Shown: piece by piece, positions 1 through 8,577 of the stretch
How positions within the stretch are numbered: position 1 is the stretch's first letter
Layout of the letters: each line of letters opens with the position of its first letter
Assembly (NCBI GenBank): GCA_964457755.1
Contig: CAYWGC010000002.1
Location: 89,379-153,378 of the forward strand
Direction of reading: 5' to 3'
Source of the DNA: Tharpella sp964457755
Lineage (GTDB): Bacteria; Desulfobacterota; Anaeroferrophillalia; Anaeroferrophillales; Tharpellaceae
DNA: 64,000 nt
Notes under the pieces: generated by a model
Told to the model about the DNA's origin: nothing
What the model saw: the letters and a program-made list of their open reading frames with translations, nothing else
Database searches by the model: none
Program-made: the position numbers and the translations under genes

Positions 1-600
1 TGTGCCTTGCAGGGTTCCACGAATACGGTTTCTTTGAATTATAACGTCGCAAGCGCTATTTTGATCAACGAGTAGGAGGACTTTGGCAGATTGTGGTCCG
101 CAGGCGATGATGCGGCCGATAACTCCGCCTGGTGTAAATACTGGGTTATTGATTTTGAGACCTTGACGGGATCCACAATCAATTATAAAAATTTGTGAGA
201 GGCTATCAGTTTGCCGGCCAATAATGTGAGCTGCCAGACCTTGCTCCAGGGTGTCGTGCTGTTTTTTGAAGTTAAGCAGCTGATGCAGACGCTGGTTTTC
301 GATACGAGCTTCTTCAAATTGGGCCAGGCGATGTTTCATGAGATCAAGATCTTTTTTTAATTTGGCATTGTTCTTTTTGGTGCCGACCAGGCTGATGTAG
401 TTGTCAAAAATGTTACTACTGGTAGCAAAGGTCCAGTTAATAGACTTTTGGATAGGGTAGGTCATCGTCAAAGCTGCACGTTCAGCAATGCTGATAAGGC
501 TACCTCCTTTTTGCAGGCCAAAGCTTACACAGAGGGTGGAAAAAATAAAAATTAATACCAAGCTTAAGAACCAGGGTAGGCGGTGGCTTAACGTGGTCAT
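1..600 (-). CDS. mreC: Rod shape-determining protein MreC (3' end outside window)
   Basis: The minus strand is open from an ATG at 600 to the window edge (200 codons visible). The translation has a short basic N-terminus, one hydrophobic segment at about residues 10-30, a coiled-coil-like stretch at about 70-110, and then the beta-rich MreC core with IIGRQTDSLSQIFIIDCGS and GGVIGRIIACG. MreC is a periplasmic, inner-membrane-anchored scaffold that links MreB filaments to the elongation murein synthases. The gene lies 31 bp downstream of mreB in the usual mreB-mreC order, so it is probably co-transcribed. The C-terminal part of the protein lies beyond the window. Confidence 0.93.
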   Translation of the reverse strand, partial: MTTLSHRLPWFLSLVLIFIFSTLCVSFGLQKGGSLISIAERAALTMTYPIQKSINWTFATSSNIFDNYISLVGTKKNNAKLKKDLDLMKHRLAQFEEARIENQRLHQLLNFKKQHDTLEQGLAAHIIGRQTDSLSQIFIIDCGSRQGLKINNPVFTPGGVIGRIIACGPQSAKVLLLVDQNSACDVIIQRNRIRGTLQGT

Positions 601-631
601 GACAGTCTCGCTAAAAGTTTAAAGCCTTGGT

Positions 632-1666
632 CTATTCGCTTTCAGTAACTTGCCGTAAAAGCTTTAAGTTATCCAGAACCATTCCTGAGCCGCGGACAAC
701 GCAGGTCAGAGGGTCTTCGACAACGGTTATCGGTAGTCCAGTTTCATGGCGCATCAAGGTGTCGAGGTTGTGTAGGAGGGCCCCTCCACCGGTTAACATA
801 ATTCCTTTGTCAACAATGTCAGCGGCAAGTTCTGGTGGGGTTCGTTCAAGGGCGACCCTGACGGCATCGAGGATGGCGTTAACTGGCTCAGTCAAGGCTT
901 CGCGGATCTCTTCGGAGTTGATTTCCAGAATTTGGGGGACACCGGCTACAGTGTCGCGACCTTTAATGGTCATGACTTTGGATTCGTCGAAGGGGGCGGC
1001 GGAGCCGATCTCTATTTTTATCTGTTCAGCCATGCGCTCGCCGATCATCATGTTATATTTACGGCGAATGTATTGAATAATAGCTTCATCTATTTTGTCA
1101 CCGCCAACCCTTACCGAACGGGAAAAGACGATGCCGGCTAAAGAAATGACCGCAACTTCGGTGGTGCCCCCGCCGATATCGACAACCATATTGCCGGTTG
1201 GTTCAGTGATTGGCAGTCCAGCCCCAATGGCGGCGGCCATGGGTTCCTCGATAAGATATACCTCTCGGGCTCCGGCCGATTCTGCAGATTCTTTAACCGC
1301 GCGTCGTTCAACTTGGGTGATTCCCGAAGGGACACAGATAACAGTTCGAGGGCGCACCCATTTTTTGCGCTTATGGACTTTGGTTATAAAATGACGGAGC
1401 ATCGCTTCTGTAACTTCAAAGTCGGCAATTACGCCATCTTTCATGGGCCTGATTGCAACAATATTACCTGGTGTCCGACCGAGCATAAGTTTGGCTTCGG
1501 TACCGACAGCTAGAACTTTTTTGGTACCATTGGGTAGGCTCTGGACAGCAACAACTGAAGGTTCATCAATGATAATTCCCTTTCCTTCAACATAAACCAG
1601 AGTGTTGGCCGTGCCAAGGTCAATTGCCAGATCGCTGGAGAAGAGACCGAAAAATGAGCTGAACAT
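632..1666 (-). CDS. mreB: Rod shape-determining actin homologue MreB
   Basis: This is a full-length MreB of 344 residues. Visible actin-fold motifs are phosphate-1 DLGTANTLVY near residue 17, phosphate-2 VDIGGGTTEVAVISL near 163, and the adenosine motif GIMLTGGGALLHNLDTL near 288. MreB polymerises on ATP under the inner membrane and guides lateral wall synthesis. The ATG at 1666 gives the canonical N-terminus. It precedes mreC on the same strand and has a -10-like hexamer upstream at 1701-1706. Confidence 0.97.
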   Translation of the reverse strand: MFSSFFGLFSSDLAIDLGTANTLVYVEGKGIIIDEPSVVAVQSLPNGTKKVLAVGTEAKLMLGRTPGNIVAIRPMKDGVIADFEVTEAMLRHFITKVHKRKKWVRPRTVICVPSGITQVERRAVKESAESAGAREVYLIEEPMAAAIGAGLPITEPTGNMVVDIGGGTTEVAVISLAGIVFSRSVRVGGDKIDEAIIQYIRRKYNMMIGERMAEQIKIEIGSAAPFDESKVMTIKGRDTVAGVPQILEINSEEIREALTEPVNAILDAVRVALERTPPELAADIVDKGIMLTGGGALLHNLDTLMRHETGLPITVVEDPLTCVVRGSGMVLDNLKLLRQVTESE

Positions 1667-1700
1667 TTATATAACTCTCTAAATTGAAATCTATAGTGTG

Positions 1701-1729
1701 ATTATAGGGGAGTTTGAAGCGGGCAACAG
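1701..1729 (-). promoter_or_regulatory. Candidate sigma-70 promoter for mreBC
   Basis: On the minus strand a perfect TATAAT (1706-1701) sits 35 bp before the mreB start. A weak -35, CTGTTG, lies 17 bp further upstream. The -10 is convincing and the -35 is poor, so this is only a candidate. Confidence 0.45.
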
Positions 1730-1949
1730 TTCAGCAACCTCAACTCCATCCATGCGAAACTTAACAGTCTGTAAAAATCAAACAACTCTTTTTTGGTTAA
1801 GTAAATTCTAATCTTTAAAAGCTTTATTATGTTAACAGGGAAAGAAAGAAAATTCAAGAAAAATAAATGGTTCCGTCATTTTTTTTAAAAAAAGAGTGGT
1901 TCAGTTGAAAATAGAAAATCGTTCGATTTTAATATTGTGAAAAGCTGAC

Positions 1950-1978
1950 TTGACTCCACCATAAGGATGGATTAAATC
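1950..1978 (+). promoter_or_regulatory. Candidate sigma-70 promoter for the xseA run
   Basis: TTGACT (1950-1955) and TAAATC (1973-1978) are separated by 17 bp. The match is five of six at -35 and four of six at -10. It lies about 165 bp before the xseA ATG and points towards it. Confidence 0.35.
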
Positions 1979-2141
1979 TCCTGGGTTAACTATTCAGTTT
2001 ACTTTTCTATTATTGTAAATATTTTTCCATATTTTACGAGTTGGCCGAAGAGTTACCTTTTTTTTCTTTGCGACCTTGCGCCTTAGCGGCTTCGCGTTTA
2101 GTGTTTTTGCTTCCGGCTCACCCGGTTAAGGACTTTAAACT

Positions 2142-3548
2142 ATGAATTCATTAAAGCTTCCAGACGAGTTTTGGCTGGAAGATAGTGGCCAGAGTGATGA
2201 TTACGATGAGACTCGGCATATCTACAGTGTCTCCCAGCTTAACGGTGATATCCGTCTGGTTATCGAGGATAACTTCACCCCGGTCTGGGTCGAGGGTGAG
2301 ATCTCAAGCCTTCGCACCCCGGCTTCAGGACATGTCTATTTTACCCTCAAGGATGATCGCTCTCAGCTGAAAGCGGTATTCTTTCGGCGTCAACAAAGGA
2401 CTTTGCCATACCAGCCGCAAGAGGGAGATCGGGTTTTGTGCAATGGGCGTATCAGCCTTTATGAGCCCCGGGGAGAATATCAGATAATTGTCTCCACTAT
2501 AGAGCTCCAGGGTATGGGTGGTTTGTGGCGAGCCTTTACTCAACTTAAAGAAAAATTGATGCGTGAAGGATTGTTCGATACGGATCGAAAAAAAAAGATT
2601 CCCTTGTTACCTCGTACTTTGGCTCTGATAACTTCGGCCACAGGGGCTGCAGTTCACGATATCCTGCAGGTGATCCGCCGCCGTTTTGCCGGGGTTGAAA
2701 TTATGGTTGTGCCGGTAATGGTTCAAGGTGAACGGGCGGCTACTGAAATTGTGGCGGCTTTGGATCTCGTCAGCCACTACTGGCGAGATCGTATAGATAC
2801 GGTTATTCTGACTCGAGGTGGTGGTTCTTATGAAGATCTGCAGCCTTTTAATGATGAACGGGTGGCCCGAGCGATTGCGGCCTGTGCAATCCCCTTGATC
2901 AGTGCCGTAGGCCATGAGATTGATTTTACAATTGCCGATTTCGTGGCTGATCTCAGGGCACCGACCCCTTCAGCTGCGGCTGAGTTAGTGATTGCCAACC
3001 AGAGTGAAATGGTTGATCGTCTGCACCATCTCAGGCAGCGTCTTCAGCAGATCGGGCGTTATCGGATAACTCAGGAACGCCGCCGGCTGCAGATGTTGGG
3101 CTTGGCTCTGGATCGGGGGAGCGAGGCCGTTTTGCTTCGCCGTCAGGACTTTATAGAGTTGAAAATCCGTTTTCGGACGGCAATGCTCTCGCGTTTGCGC
3201 TTGGTTCGGGAAAATTTAAAAATTCATGAACTTCGTCTCGGTCAGGTGTCACCGCTGGTTCGTATAAAGCCACTTGCTTATGAAATAAACTCGCAGGAGC
3301 AGCGATTTGGTCAGGCAATACGACATCTTTTGGCTGGCAAAAGACAGTCAATTACAGCTCAGAGTGATCGACTAAAAGCCGCTAGTCCTTTGGCAGTTTT
3401 AGCTCGGGGCTATACAGTTGTTGAAAAAGTCGATAATCATCAGGTGGTCAGCAAAAGTGATGATCTCGTTGTGGGGGAGCAACTGCGCCTCCGCCTGCAT
3501 CAGGGTGGGGCCGTGTGTAGGGTTGAGGCAGTGATGAATGATGAATGA
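2142..3548 (+). CDS. xseA: Exodeoxyribonuclease VII large subunit XseA
   Basis: The 468-residue protein has the XseA build: an N-terminal OB-fold (about residues 25-125; YSVSQLNGDIRLVIEDNF, WVEGEISSLRTPASGHVYF), the catalytic core (LALITSATGAAVHDIL, RGGGSYEDLQPFNDE, SAVGHEIDFTIADFVADLRA, APTPSAAAEL) and a coiled-coil C-terminal half. With XseB it degrades single-stranded DNA from both ends into oligonucleotides. AAGGA precedes the ATG at 2142. The small subunit gene follows after an inserted M23 peptidase gene. Confidence 0.97.
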   Translation: MNSLKLPDEFWLEDSGQSDDYDETRHIYSVSQLNGDIRLVIEDNFTPVWVEGEISSLRTPASGHVYFTLKDDRSQLKAVFFRRQQRTLPYQPQEGDRVLCNGRISLYEPRGEYQIIVSTIELQGMGGLWRAFTQLKEKLMREGLFDTDRKKKIPLLPRTLALITSATGAAVHDILQVIRRRFAGVEIMVVPVMVQGERAATEIVAALDLVSHYWRDRIDTVILTRGGGSYEDLQPFNDERVARAIAACAIPLISAVGHEIDFTIADFVADLRAPTPSAAAELVIANQSEMVDRLHHLRQRLQQIGRYRITQERRRLQMLGLALDRGSEAVLLRRQDFIELKIRFRTAMLSRLRLVRENLKIHELRLGQVSPLVRIKPLAYEINSQEQRFGQAIRHLLAGKRQSITAQSDRLKAASPLAVLARGYTVVEKVDNHQVVSKSDDLVVGEQLRLRLHQGGAVCRVEAVMNDE

Positions 3549-3568
3549 TGAATGATGAAAAGGACGTG

Positions 3569-4531
3569 ATGAGAAATAAGCTATCATTTTCAGTTTTTCT
3601 GTTTTTTGTGGTGTTTGTGGTGTTTTTGCAGTCGTTTTCTGTGTGGGCTGAAAACGGGGATTTTGTTTCGCTTACGCAGTCAGGTTATCAGATTTTTTAT
3701 GCCCCGGGAATTTCGCAGCCGGGGCAGGCAATTGTAGTCGCTCTGCACTCTCGAGATAGTCTGGCGCAAGCTTCGGCTCATCAACCTTTGCGTATGAGTT
3801 TTAGAGACCGTAAATTCTCTCTAGAAGCGGTTGCTCAAGGTTGGCGCGGGGTTGCGGCAGTACCTTTGGGAACTGCCGCCGGTAAATATAAGCTTACAAT
3901 CATGCTGCAAAGTGGGGAAGAACTGATTGTGCCGATCACTGTACTGGCTCATGATTACGGTGAACAGCGGCTAACGGTGCCGGAGGAGATGGCGACTCCG
4001 ATACTTGCGGAAAATTTGCAAAAGATCAAACGTGATCGGCAGAATCTGGGAGTTGCCTATGCTTCTTCCGGAGAGTCTCTGCTTTTTGCAGAGGTGTTTA
4101 GGTCACCACTTTCATCGACCATAACCTCTCCTTTTGGTCGCCGGCGGCTACTTAACGGTAAACCAAAGTCACCGCATGGTGGAATTGATTTTAAGGCTGC
4201 TGTCGGAGTTCCTATTGCAGCCGCAGCGAAAGGTCGGGTAGTATTAGCCGAAGAGCTCTATTATAGTGGTAATCTGGTGATTATCGATCATGGTCTTGAT
4301 ATCTTTACGCTATATATGCATCTTGATGAGATACTTTGTCGTCCCGGTGATATTGTTGCTTCAGAGCAAATTATTGGGAAGGCCGGGAGCAGTGGTCGCG
4401 TGACCGGGCCGCATCTGCATTGGGGGGTCAAAATTGCCGGAGTTTTTGTTGATCCGCTCCGTTTTGTTGGTGACAGTAAACATTTGTTAAAACTGCCGTG
4501 GGAGGATGGAAATGGCAAAAGTAAGTTTTGA
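3569..4531 (+). CDS. Secreted M23 (LytM-type) metallopeptidase
   Basis: This 320-residue protein has an N-terminal export signal (hydrophobic residues about 5-27 ending SVWAENG), a beta-rich middle, and a C-terminal peptidase M23 domain. Zinc-site motifs are HGGIDFKAAVGVPI, VIIDHGLDIFTLYMHLDE and GPHLHWGVKIAG, so H, D and HLH ligands are present and it should be an active endopeptidase cutting murein peptides in the periplasm. The start is put at 3569 because AAAGGA lies just upstream and the signal peptide begins there. In-frame ATGs at 3545/3548 lie in a tandem ATGATGA tract overlapping the xseA stop. Its 3' end overlaps xseB by 20 bp. Confidence 0.9.
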   Translation: MRNKLSFSVFLFFVVFVVFLQSFSVWAENGDFVSLTQSGYQIFYAPGISQPGQAIVVALHSRDSLAQASAHQPLRMSFRDRKFSLEAVAQGWRGVAAVPLGTAAGKYKLTIMLQSGEELIVPITVLAHDYGEQRLTVPEEMATPILAENLQKIKRDRQNLGVAYASSGESLLFAEVFRSPLSSTITSPFGRRRLLNGKPKSPHGGIDFKAAVGVPIAAAAKGRVVLAEELYYSGNLVIIDHGLDIFTLYMHLDEILCRPGDIVASEQIIGKAGSSGRVTGPHLHWGVKIAGVFVDPLRFVGDSKHLLKLPWEDGNGKSKF

Positions 4532-4733
4532 AGATTCGATGAAGAGGCTGGAAGAGGTTGTTGGTAAGCTCGAAGGTGAAGAGGTATCATTAGAGGAATC
4601 CTTGAAACTTTTTGAGCAGGGCGTCAAGTTGATGCGTTTCTGCCATCTGCGCTTGAGTGAGGTTGAAGAGAAGGTGCAGGTTTTGGTGGCGGATGAGAAA
4701 GAGGGCGGCCAGCTTGAGGATTTTAAAGAATGA
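4512..4733 (+). CDS. xseB: Exodeoxyribonuclease VII small subunit XseB
   Basis: This 73-residue, highly charged helical protein has the XseB signature (SFEDSMKRLEEVVGKLE, LEESLKLFEQGVKLMRFC). XseB forms the helical sheath of exonuclease VII with XseA. GGAGG at 4501-4505 favours the ATG at 4512 over the one at 4506, which would touch the Shine-Dalgarno. Its stop overlaps the ispA start (ATGA), so the two are probably translationally coupled. Confidence 0.95.
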   Translation: MAKVSFEDSMKRLEEVVGKLEGEEVSLEESLKLFEQGVKLMRFCHLRLSEVEEKVQVLVADEKEGGQLEDFKE

Positions 4734-5644
4734 AGGGTCAATTAGCGGTTTATCTTAATGCCTATGTACCTCAAATTAACGCCTATTTGCAGGATTTGCT
4801 GTTTGCCGATGAACTTGGAGCTCGATTAGCAGCGCCTTTAAATGATTCTATGCACTATAGTGTAGATGCCGGTGGCAAACGTTTACGGCCGATTTTGACA
4901 ATTATGGCCTACCGTCTTCTGGCCGAAGATTGGCAGCGGGCCTTGCCCGTGGCAGCAGCCTATGAGTTGGTTCATACCTACTCTCTGATTCATGATGACC
5001 TTCCTTCTATGGATGATGATGATCTGCGTCGGGGGCGTCCGACTAATCACCGAGTTTACGGTGAAGCGATGGCAATCTTGGCCGGTGACGCTCTTTTGAC
5101 CGAGGCTTTTCGTCTGCTTTCAGAAGAGGTTGAAACTGATCCCGAAACCGTGCTTAAACTGGTTTCCGGGTTGTCACGAGCCGCCGGGCGTGACGGTATG
5201 GTTGGCGGCCAGGCGATCGATATCTTGAGCCAGGGCGTAGAAAATCAAACGGAATTTACACTTCAGAGTCAGTTACTTGAAACTCTGCATCGTCGAAAAA
5301 CCGGGGCTATGATTACTGGTTCTCTGCTGGCCGGGGTTGATCTGGCCCAAGGTGATCTCCAATTACGTTCCCGACTGGCTGAATTTGGTGCAGTTATCGG
5401 TCTCGCTTTTCAAGTAGCTGATGATATACTTGATGAAGTTGGTGAAGAGGAGAGCCTTGGAAAAGATATTGGCTCTGATCGGGAGTTGGGCAAGTTGACT
5501 TTTGTTTCTCTGTTCGGCCTTGAACAGGCCCGGCAAAAACTGGCTGAGCTGCACCGGCAGGCGCTTCTTCTTCTGGAACCATTAGGTGAAAACGGGTCAG
5601 GTCTGAAAGCTCTGGCTGACTATATCGTGGAGCGGGATTGCTAA
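4730..5644 (+). CDS. ispA: Polyprenyl (farnesyl) diphosphate synthase
   Basis: The 304-residue protein has both aspartate-rich motifs of short-chain trans-prenyl synthases: first HDDLPSMDDDDLRRGRPTNH at about 85-104 and second QVADDILDEVG at about 225-235. Such enzymes condense isopentenyl diphosphate with allylic diphosphates to give farnesyl or geranylgeranyl diphosphate for quinones and undecaprenyl carriers. The xseB-ispA order is very common in bacteria. The ATG overlaps the xseB stop and the TAA overlaps the next ATG. Exact chain length cannot be read from sequence. Confidence 0.93.
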   Translation: MKGQLAVYLNAYVPQINAYLQDLLFADELGARLAAPLNDSMHYSVDAGGKRLRPILTIMAYRLLAEDWQRALPVAAAYELVHTYSLIHDDLPSMDDDDLRRGRPTNHRVYGEAMAILAGDALLTEAFRLLSEEVETDPETVLKLVSGLSRAAGRDGMVGGQAIDILSQGVENQTEFTLQSQLLETLHRRKTGAMITGSLLAGVDLAQGDLQLRSRLAEFGAVIGLAFQVADDILDEVGEEESLGKDIGSDRELGKLTFVSLFGLEQARQKLAELHRQALLLLEPLGENGSGLKALADYIVERDC

Positions 5645-6324
5645 TGCAGAGAATCCATATTATCGGTTGTGGAAAATTTGGTTATCGGGCGCTGGAGTTT
5701 TATGCGCAGAAAAGTGAACCTCAAACCTTGGTTCTTGTAGATTCTCTGGAAGAAAATTTGCTTGCCGGAAAAAAACTCCTGTCATCTTCTAATGCAAGTT
5801 TTACGGCCAGCGATCGTGATGCGGTTGATTATCTGGTTGATCTCCTGGAAGATCAGCGAGCCTTGCAAAATGACTGGATTATTCCGACCGTGCCACTTCA
5901 TCTTGCCTTTGCGGTTTTGTGCAGGGTCACGCAGCGGGAATCTCTGCCCTTTACAACCCTGCCTTGCTTACCTAATCTTTTTACCGGGGAGCGGAACGAA
6001 GTTTACAGTAGTCTTGCCGATTTCTTATGTCCCGCCGATTGCCCTCAGCCCCGAACTCACTGTTTCCATACCGGGAAAAAACGAGATCCCTCTCTGCTCA
6101 ACCTTCTGGCCCGTCTGGAGTATCGTTTGCAAGGAGGGCAAGAGGATAATTTACCCTCTATCGTTCTCTCCAGTACCCAAATCGGCCCTGGTCTTGGTGG
6201 TTTCCCGTTACTGCGCCTGCGGCGCATAATCGACTTTATTAACGATCGATATCCCGGGCCGCTGCTCTTCAGCACAGCCTGTCGTTGTCATGGGGTTACC
6301 AATATTTTAGATAGTTACCGGTAG
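5644..6324 (+). CDS. Uncharacterised Rossmann-like protein
   Basis: I do not recognise a characterised family. The 226-residue product starts with a nucleotide-binding-like beta-alpha-beta (HIIGCGKFGYRALEFYAQ), then LVLVDSLEENLLAGKKLL, as in TrkA-N/NAD-binding folds. The C-terminal half holds several Cys (FLCPADCPQPRTHC, ACRCHGV) that could bind metal. The ATG at 5644 is in TAATG overlap with ispA; an in-frame TTG at 5638 is less likely. It sits in an operon-like run before nth. Confidence 0.6.
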   Translation: MQRIHIIGCGKFGYRALEFYAQKSEPQTLVLVDSLEENLLAGKKLLSSSNASFTASDRDAVDYLVDLLEDQRALQNDWIIPTVPLHLAFAVLCRVTQRESLPFTTLPCLPNLFTGERNEVYSSLADFLCPADCPQPRTHCFHTGKKRDPSLLNLLARLEYRLQGGQEDNLPSIVLSSTQIGPGLGGFPLLRLRRIIDFINDRYPGPLLFSTACRCHGVTNILDSYR

Positions 6325-6339
6325 TTATTTTTAAGGTTT

Positions 6340-7008
6340 ATGTTGAAATTAAAACGGGAAACTCTGAAAAAACGACGTCTTCGGGTACTTGACATTATCT
6401 TGGGCTTGTCCCGTCTCTACCCCTTAGCCACTTGTGGGCTTATCTACCATAACTCGATTGAACTTCTGGTGGCGGTTATTCTGTCGGCCCAATGCACCGA
6501 TGTCCGAGTTAACCTGGTAACTCCGGCTCTTTTTGCGCGTTATCCCGATGTTAAAGCTTTTGCGCAAGCTTCGCGCGCCGATCTCGAAGAGGCGATCAAA
6601 AGCACCGGTTTTTTTCGTAATAAAGCAAAAAATATCCAACTTTGCTGCCAACAGTTATTGGTCAGGCATGGTGGCAGAATTCCGCCTTCTTTAACTGAGA
6701 TGGTAAAACTCCCCGGAGTTGGCCGCAAAACGGCCAATGTGGTTTTGGGGGAGCTCTATGGTCTGCAGGGGGTTGTGGTTGATACCCATGTTAAACGTTT
6801 GAGTTACTTGTTGGGTTTGACCAGAAGTGAAGATCCTGTCAAAATTGAGCAACAGCTGATGCAGGTGGTGCCGGAAAAAGCCTGGAACCTATTTTCCCAT
6901 CTCTTGATCTATCATGGTCGCAATCTTTGTCCGGCGCGGCGCCCCGGATGTGAGATCTGCCCGCTACTTAAAAGTTGCCCGGAAGGGAACAAGAAAGTAT
7001 TTACATGA
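6340..7008 (+). CDS. nth: Endonuclease III (Nth) DNA glycosylase/AP lyase
   Basis: The 222-residue protein has the helix-hairpin-helix LPGVGRKTANVVLG with the catalytic Lys, the catalytic Asp in VVDTHVKRL, and a C-terminal [4Fe-4S] loop with the canonical Cys-x6-Cys-x2-Cys-x5-Cys spacing (CPARRPGCEICPLLKSC). It removes oxidised pyrimidines in base excision repair and nicks at abasic sites. Its stop overlaps the ampD start (ATGA). Confidence 0.96.
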   Translation: MLKLKRETLKKRRLRVLDIILGLSRLYPLATCGLIYHNSIELLVAVILSAQCTDVRVNLVTPALFARYPDVKAFAQASRADLEEAIKSTGFFRNKAKNIQLCCQQLLVRHGGRIPPSLTEMVKLPGVGRKTANVVLGELYGLQGVVVDTHVKRLSYLLGLTRSEDPVKIEQQLMQVVPEKAWNLFSHLLIYHGRNLCPARRPGCEICPLLKSCPEGNKKVFT

Positions 7009-7535
7009 TTAAAGATTTCACCATTGTTGATATTCCAAGCCCTAATTATGATGAACGTCCTCCAGGTATGGTGATCGATCTCGTCGTCATTCATGCGATC
7101 AGCTTGCCGCCGGGTAAATTTGGCAACGGTCGGGTAGTCGATTTTTTTACGAACACACTGGATCTGCAAGCGGATCCCTATTTTACTGAAATTGCTGAAC
7201 TTAAAGTATCATCACACTATTTTATTGAGCGCCAGGGAGAAGTTATTCGTTTTGTGAAGGATGAAAAAAGGGCCTGGCATGCCGGGGTCAGTCATTTTCA
7301 GGGACGCTATAACTGTAACGATTTTTCTCTCGGTATAGAACTTGAAGGCGATGACTTTACTTTTTTCAGTGAAATTCAATACCAACGTTTAAATGATCTG
7401 TTGCGGCTTATAAGAAGGCGCTGGCCGGCTGTGACCGGTGACGGGATTGTTGGGCATTGTCATGTAGCACCGCAACGCAAAACCGATCCCGGGCCATTTT
7501 TTGACTGGTCTAAGATAGGAGTAGATATTGTCTGA
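7005..7535 (+). CDS. ampD: 1,6-anhydro-N-acetylmuramyl-L-alanine amidase AmpD
   Basis: This 176-residue N-acetylmuramoyl-L-alanine amidase_2 family protein has VIHAISLPPGKFGNG, SSHYFIERQGEVIRFV, AWHAG and GHCHVAPQRKTDPGPFFDW, giving the zinc His/His/Asp set of AmpD. No signal peptide is seen, consistent with cytosolic recycling of anhydro-muropeptides. The canonical family motif has Asn after the first His (VIHN) where this has Ala. The ATG at 7005 overlaps the nth stop. nagZ begins 8 bp before its end, so AmpD and NagZ are likely made together. Confidence 0.93.
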   Translation: MIKDFTIVDIPSPNYDERPPGMVIDLVVIHAISLPPGKFGNGRVVDFFTNTLDLQADPYFTEIAELKVSSHYFIERQGEVIRFVKDEKRAWHAGVSHFQGRYNCNDFSLGIELEGDDFTFFSEIQYQRLNDLLRLIRRRWPAVTGDGIVGHCHVAPQRKTDPGPFFDWSKIGVDIV

Positions 7536-8523
7536 GAAAAAAATCAGCCAACTTTTGATGCTGGGGGTCGCCGGCGAGGGTCTGTCATCTTTTGAGCGCT
7601 CAGTTTTTAAACGATATCCTCCAGGCGGAGTGATCCTCTTTGCCCGTAACTGTATTGACCCACAAAAAACCAGAAGGCTTATTGCCGAACTCCAGGAGAT
7701 CGCAATTGCGGCCAGTGGTTTGCCCCTGATTGTTGCCATTGATCAGGAAGGTGGGTCCGTGACTCGCTTAAAGGTGGGTTTCCCGGATTTTCCTGGTGCT
7801 ACTTTTTTAGGTTTGCAAGATGACCTGGAAAAGACCCGGCGGACGGCACAATCACTCGGGAAAGCTCTGTTTGAGATTGGTATAAACTGTAATCTGGCTC
7901 CAGTTGCCGATCTTTACAACGATTCCAGTCGAGTTCTGTTTAAGCGTTGTTTTGGAAAAGATCCTGGAATGGTTGCAGATCATGTCAAAGCCTATATTGA
8001 GGGGCTCCAGAGTTGTGGGATTGCTGCTTGTGTTAAACATTTCCCCGGTCATGGCACAGTCACCAGTGATAGCCATAAGATGTTACCGGTTTCAACCATT
8101 AAGCGGTCGGAGTTAGATTCTCATCTTAGACCTTTTGCGGCGGCCATTAATGCCGGAGTGAAGGTTATGATGGCAGCCCATCTCAGGTTTCCTGAAATTG
8201 ATTCAAGGTCAGTGCCCTTCTCACCCCTTTTTTTAAACGATATTGCCCGTCTTGAGATGGGCTTTTCCGGCTTGCTGATTTCAGATGATCTTGATATGGC
8301 GGCTGTGTCTGAGAGGCCTCTGCCTGAGGTCATGATTGAAGGGCTCAAAGCTGGTCTAGATATGGCACTTTGGGGCCGCAACCTGAAGCCGGTTGCAGAC
8401 CCTGAACCGGTGCTGGCCGGTTTTTGTCAAAATATGCAAAATTGTGGTTTGCACAAAGAGTTGCTGCAAGCTAAAATGGATAGGGTTGGGCATTTGCGGA
8501 ACTTCTTTTTTGATAAAATTTAA
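7528..8523 (+). CDS. nagZ: Beta-N-acetylhexosaminidase NagZ (GH3)
   Basis: The 331-residue glycoside hydrolase family 3 protein has the NagZ signature KHFPGHG followed by DSH (catalytic His/Asp pair). It also has VAIDQEGGSVTRL near residue 70 and LLISDDLDMAAV with the nucleophile Asp near residue 250. NagZ removes GlcNAc from GlcNAc-anhydroMurNAc peptides in the cytosol. The start is TTG at 7528 with AGGAG at 7518-7522; no better ATG is in frame. It overlaps ampD by 8 bp and precedes a namZ-like gene. Confidence 0.95.
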   Translation: MSEKKISQLLMLGVAGEGLSSFERSVFKRYPPGGVILFARNCIDPQKTRRLIAELQEIAIAASGLPLIVAIDQEGGSVTRLKVGFPDFPGATFLGLQDDLEKTRRTAQSLGKALFEIGINCNLAPVADLYNDSSRVLFKRCFGKDPGMVADHVKAYIEGLQSCGIAACVKHFPGHGTVTSDSHKMLPVSTIKRSELDSHLRPFAAAINAGVKVMMAAHLRFPEIDSRSVPFSPLFLNDIARLEMGFSGLLISDDLDMAAVSERPLPEVMIEGLKAGLDMALWGRNLKPVADPEPVLAGFCQNMQNCGLHKELLQAKMDRVGHLRNFFFDKI

Positions 8524-8577
8524 TGCCACAGGTCAAAACTTTTCTTTTTGAACCACAGAGATCACAGAGACTCCTGT

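Larger units (their letters stand above)
1667..2141. other. Divergent intergenic region mreB / xseA
   Basis: This 475-bp AT-rich spacer has no credible gene. It holds the mreB promoter candidate, an xseA promoter candidate (1950-1978) and a GC-rich patch at about 2068-2105 (TTTGCGACCTTGCGCC and following bases) that resembles common dispersed intergenic repeats. No tRNA or structured RNA was recognised. Confidence 0.6.

Noticed and set aside
627..1076. Open frame antisense to mreB
   Set aside because: Fully overlaps the clear mreB gene, with no homology; typical opposite-strand shadow.
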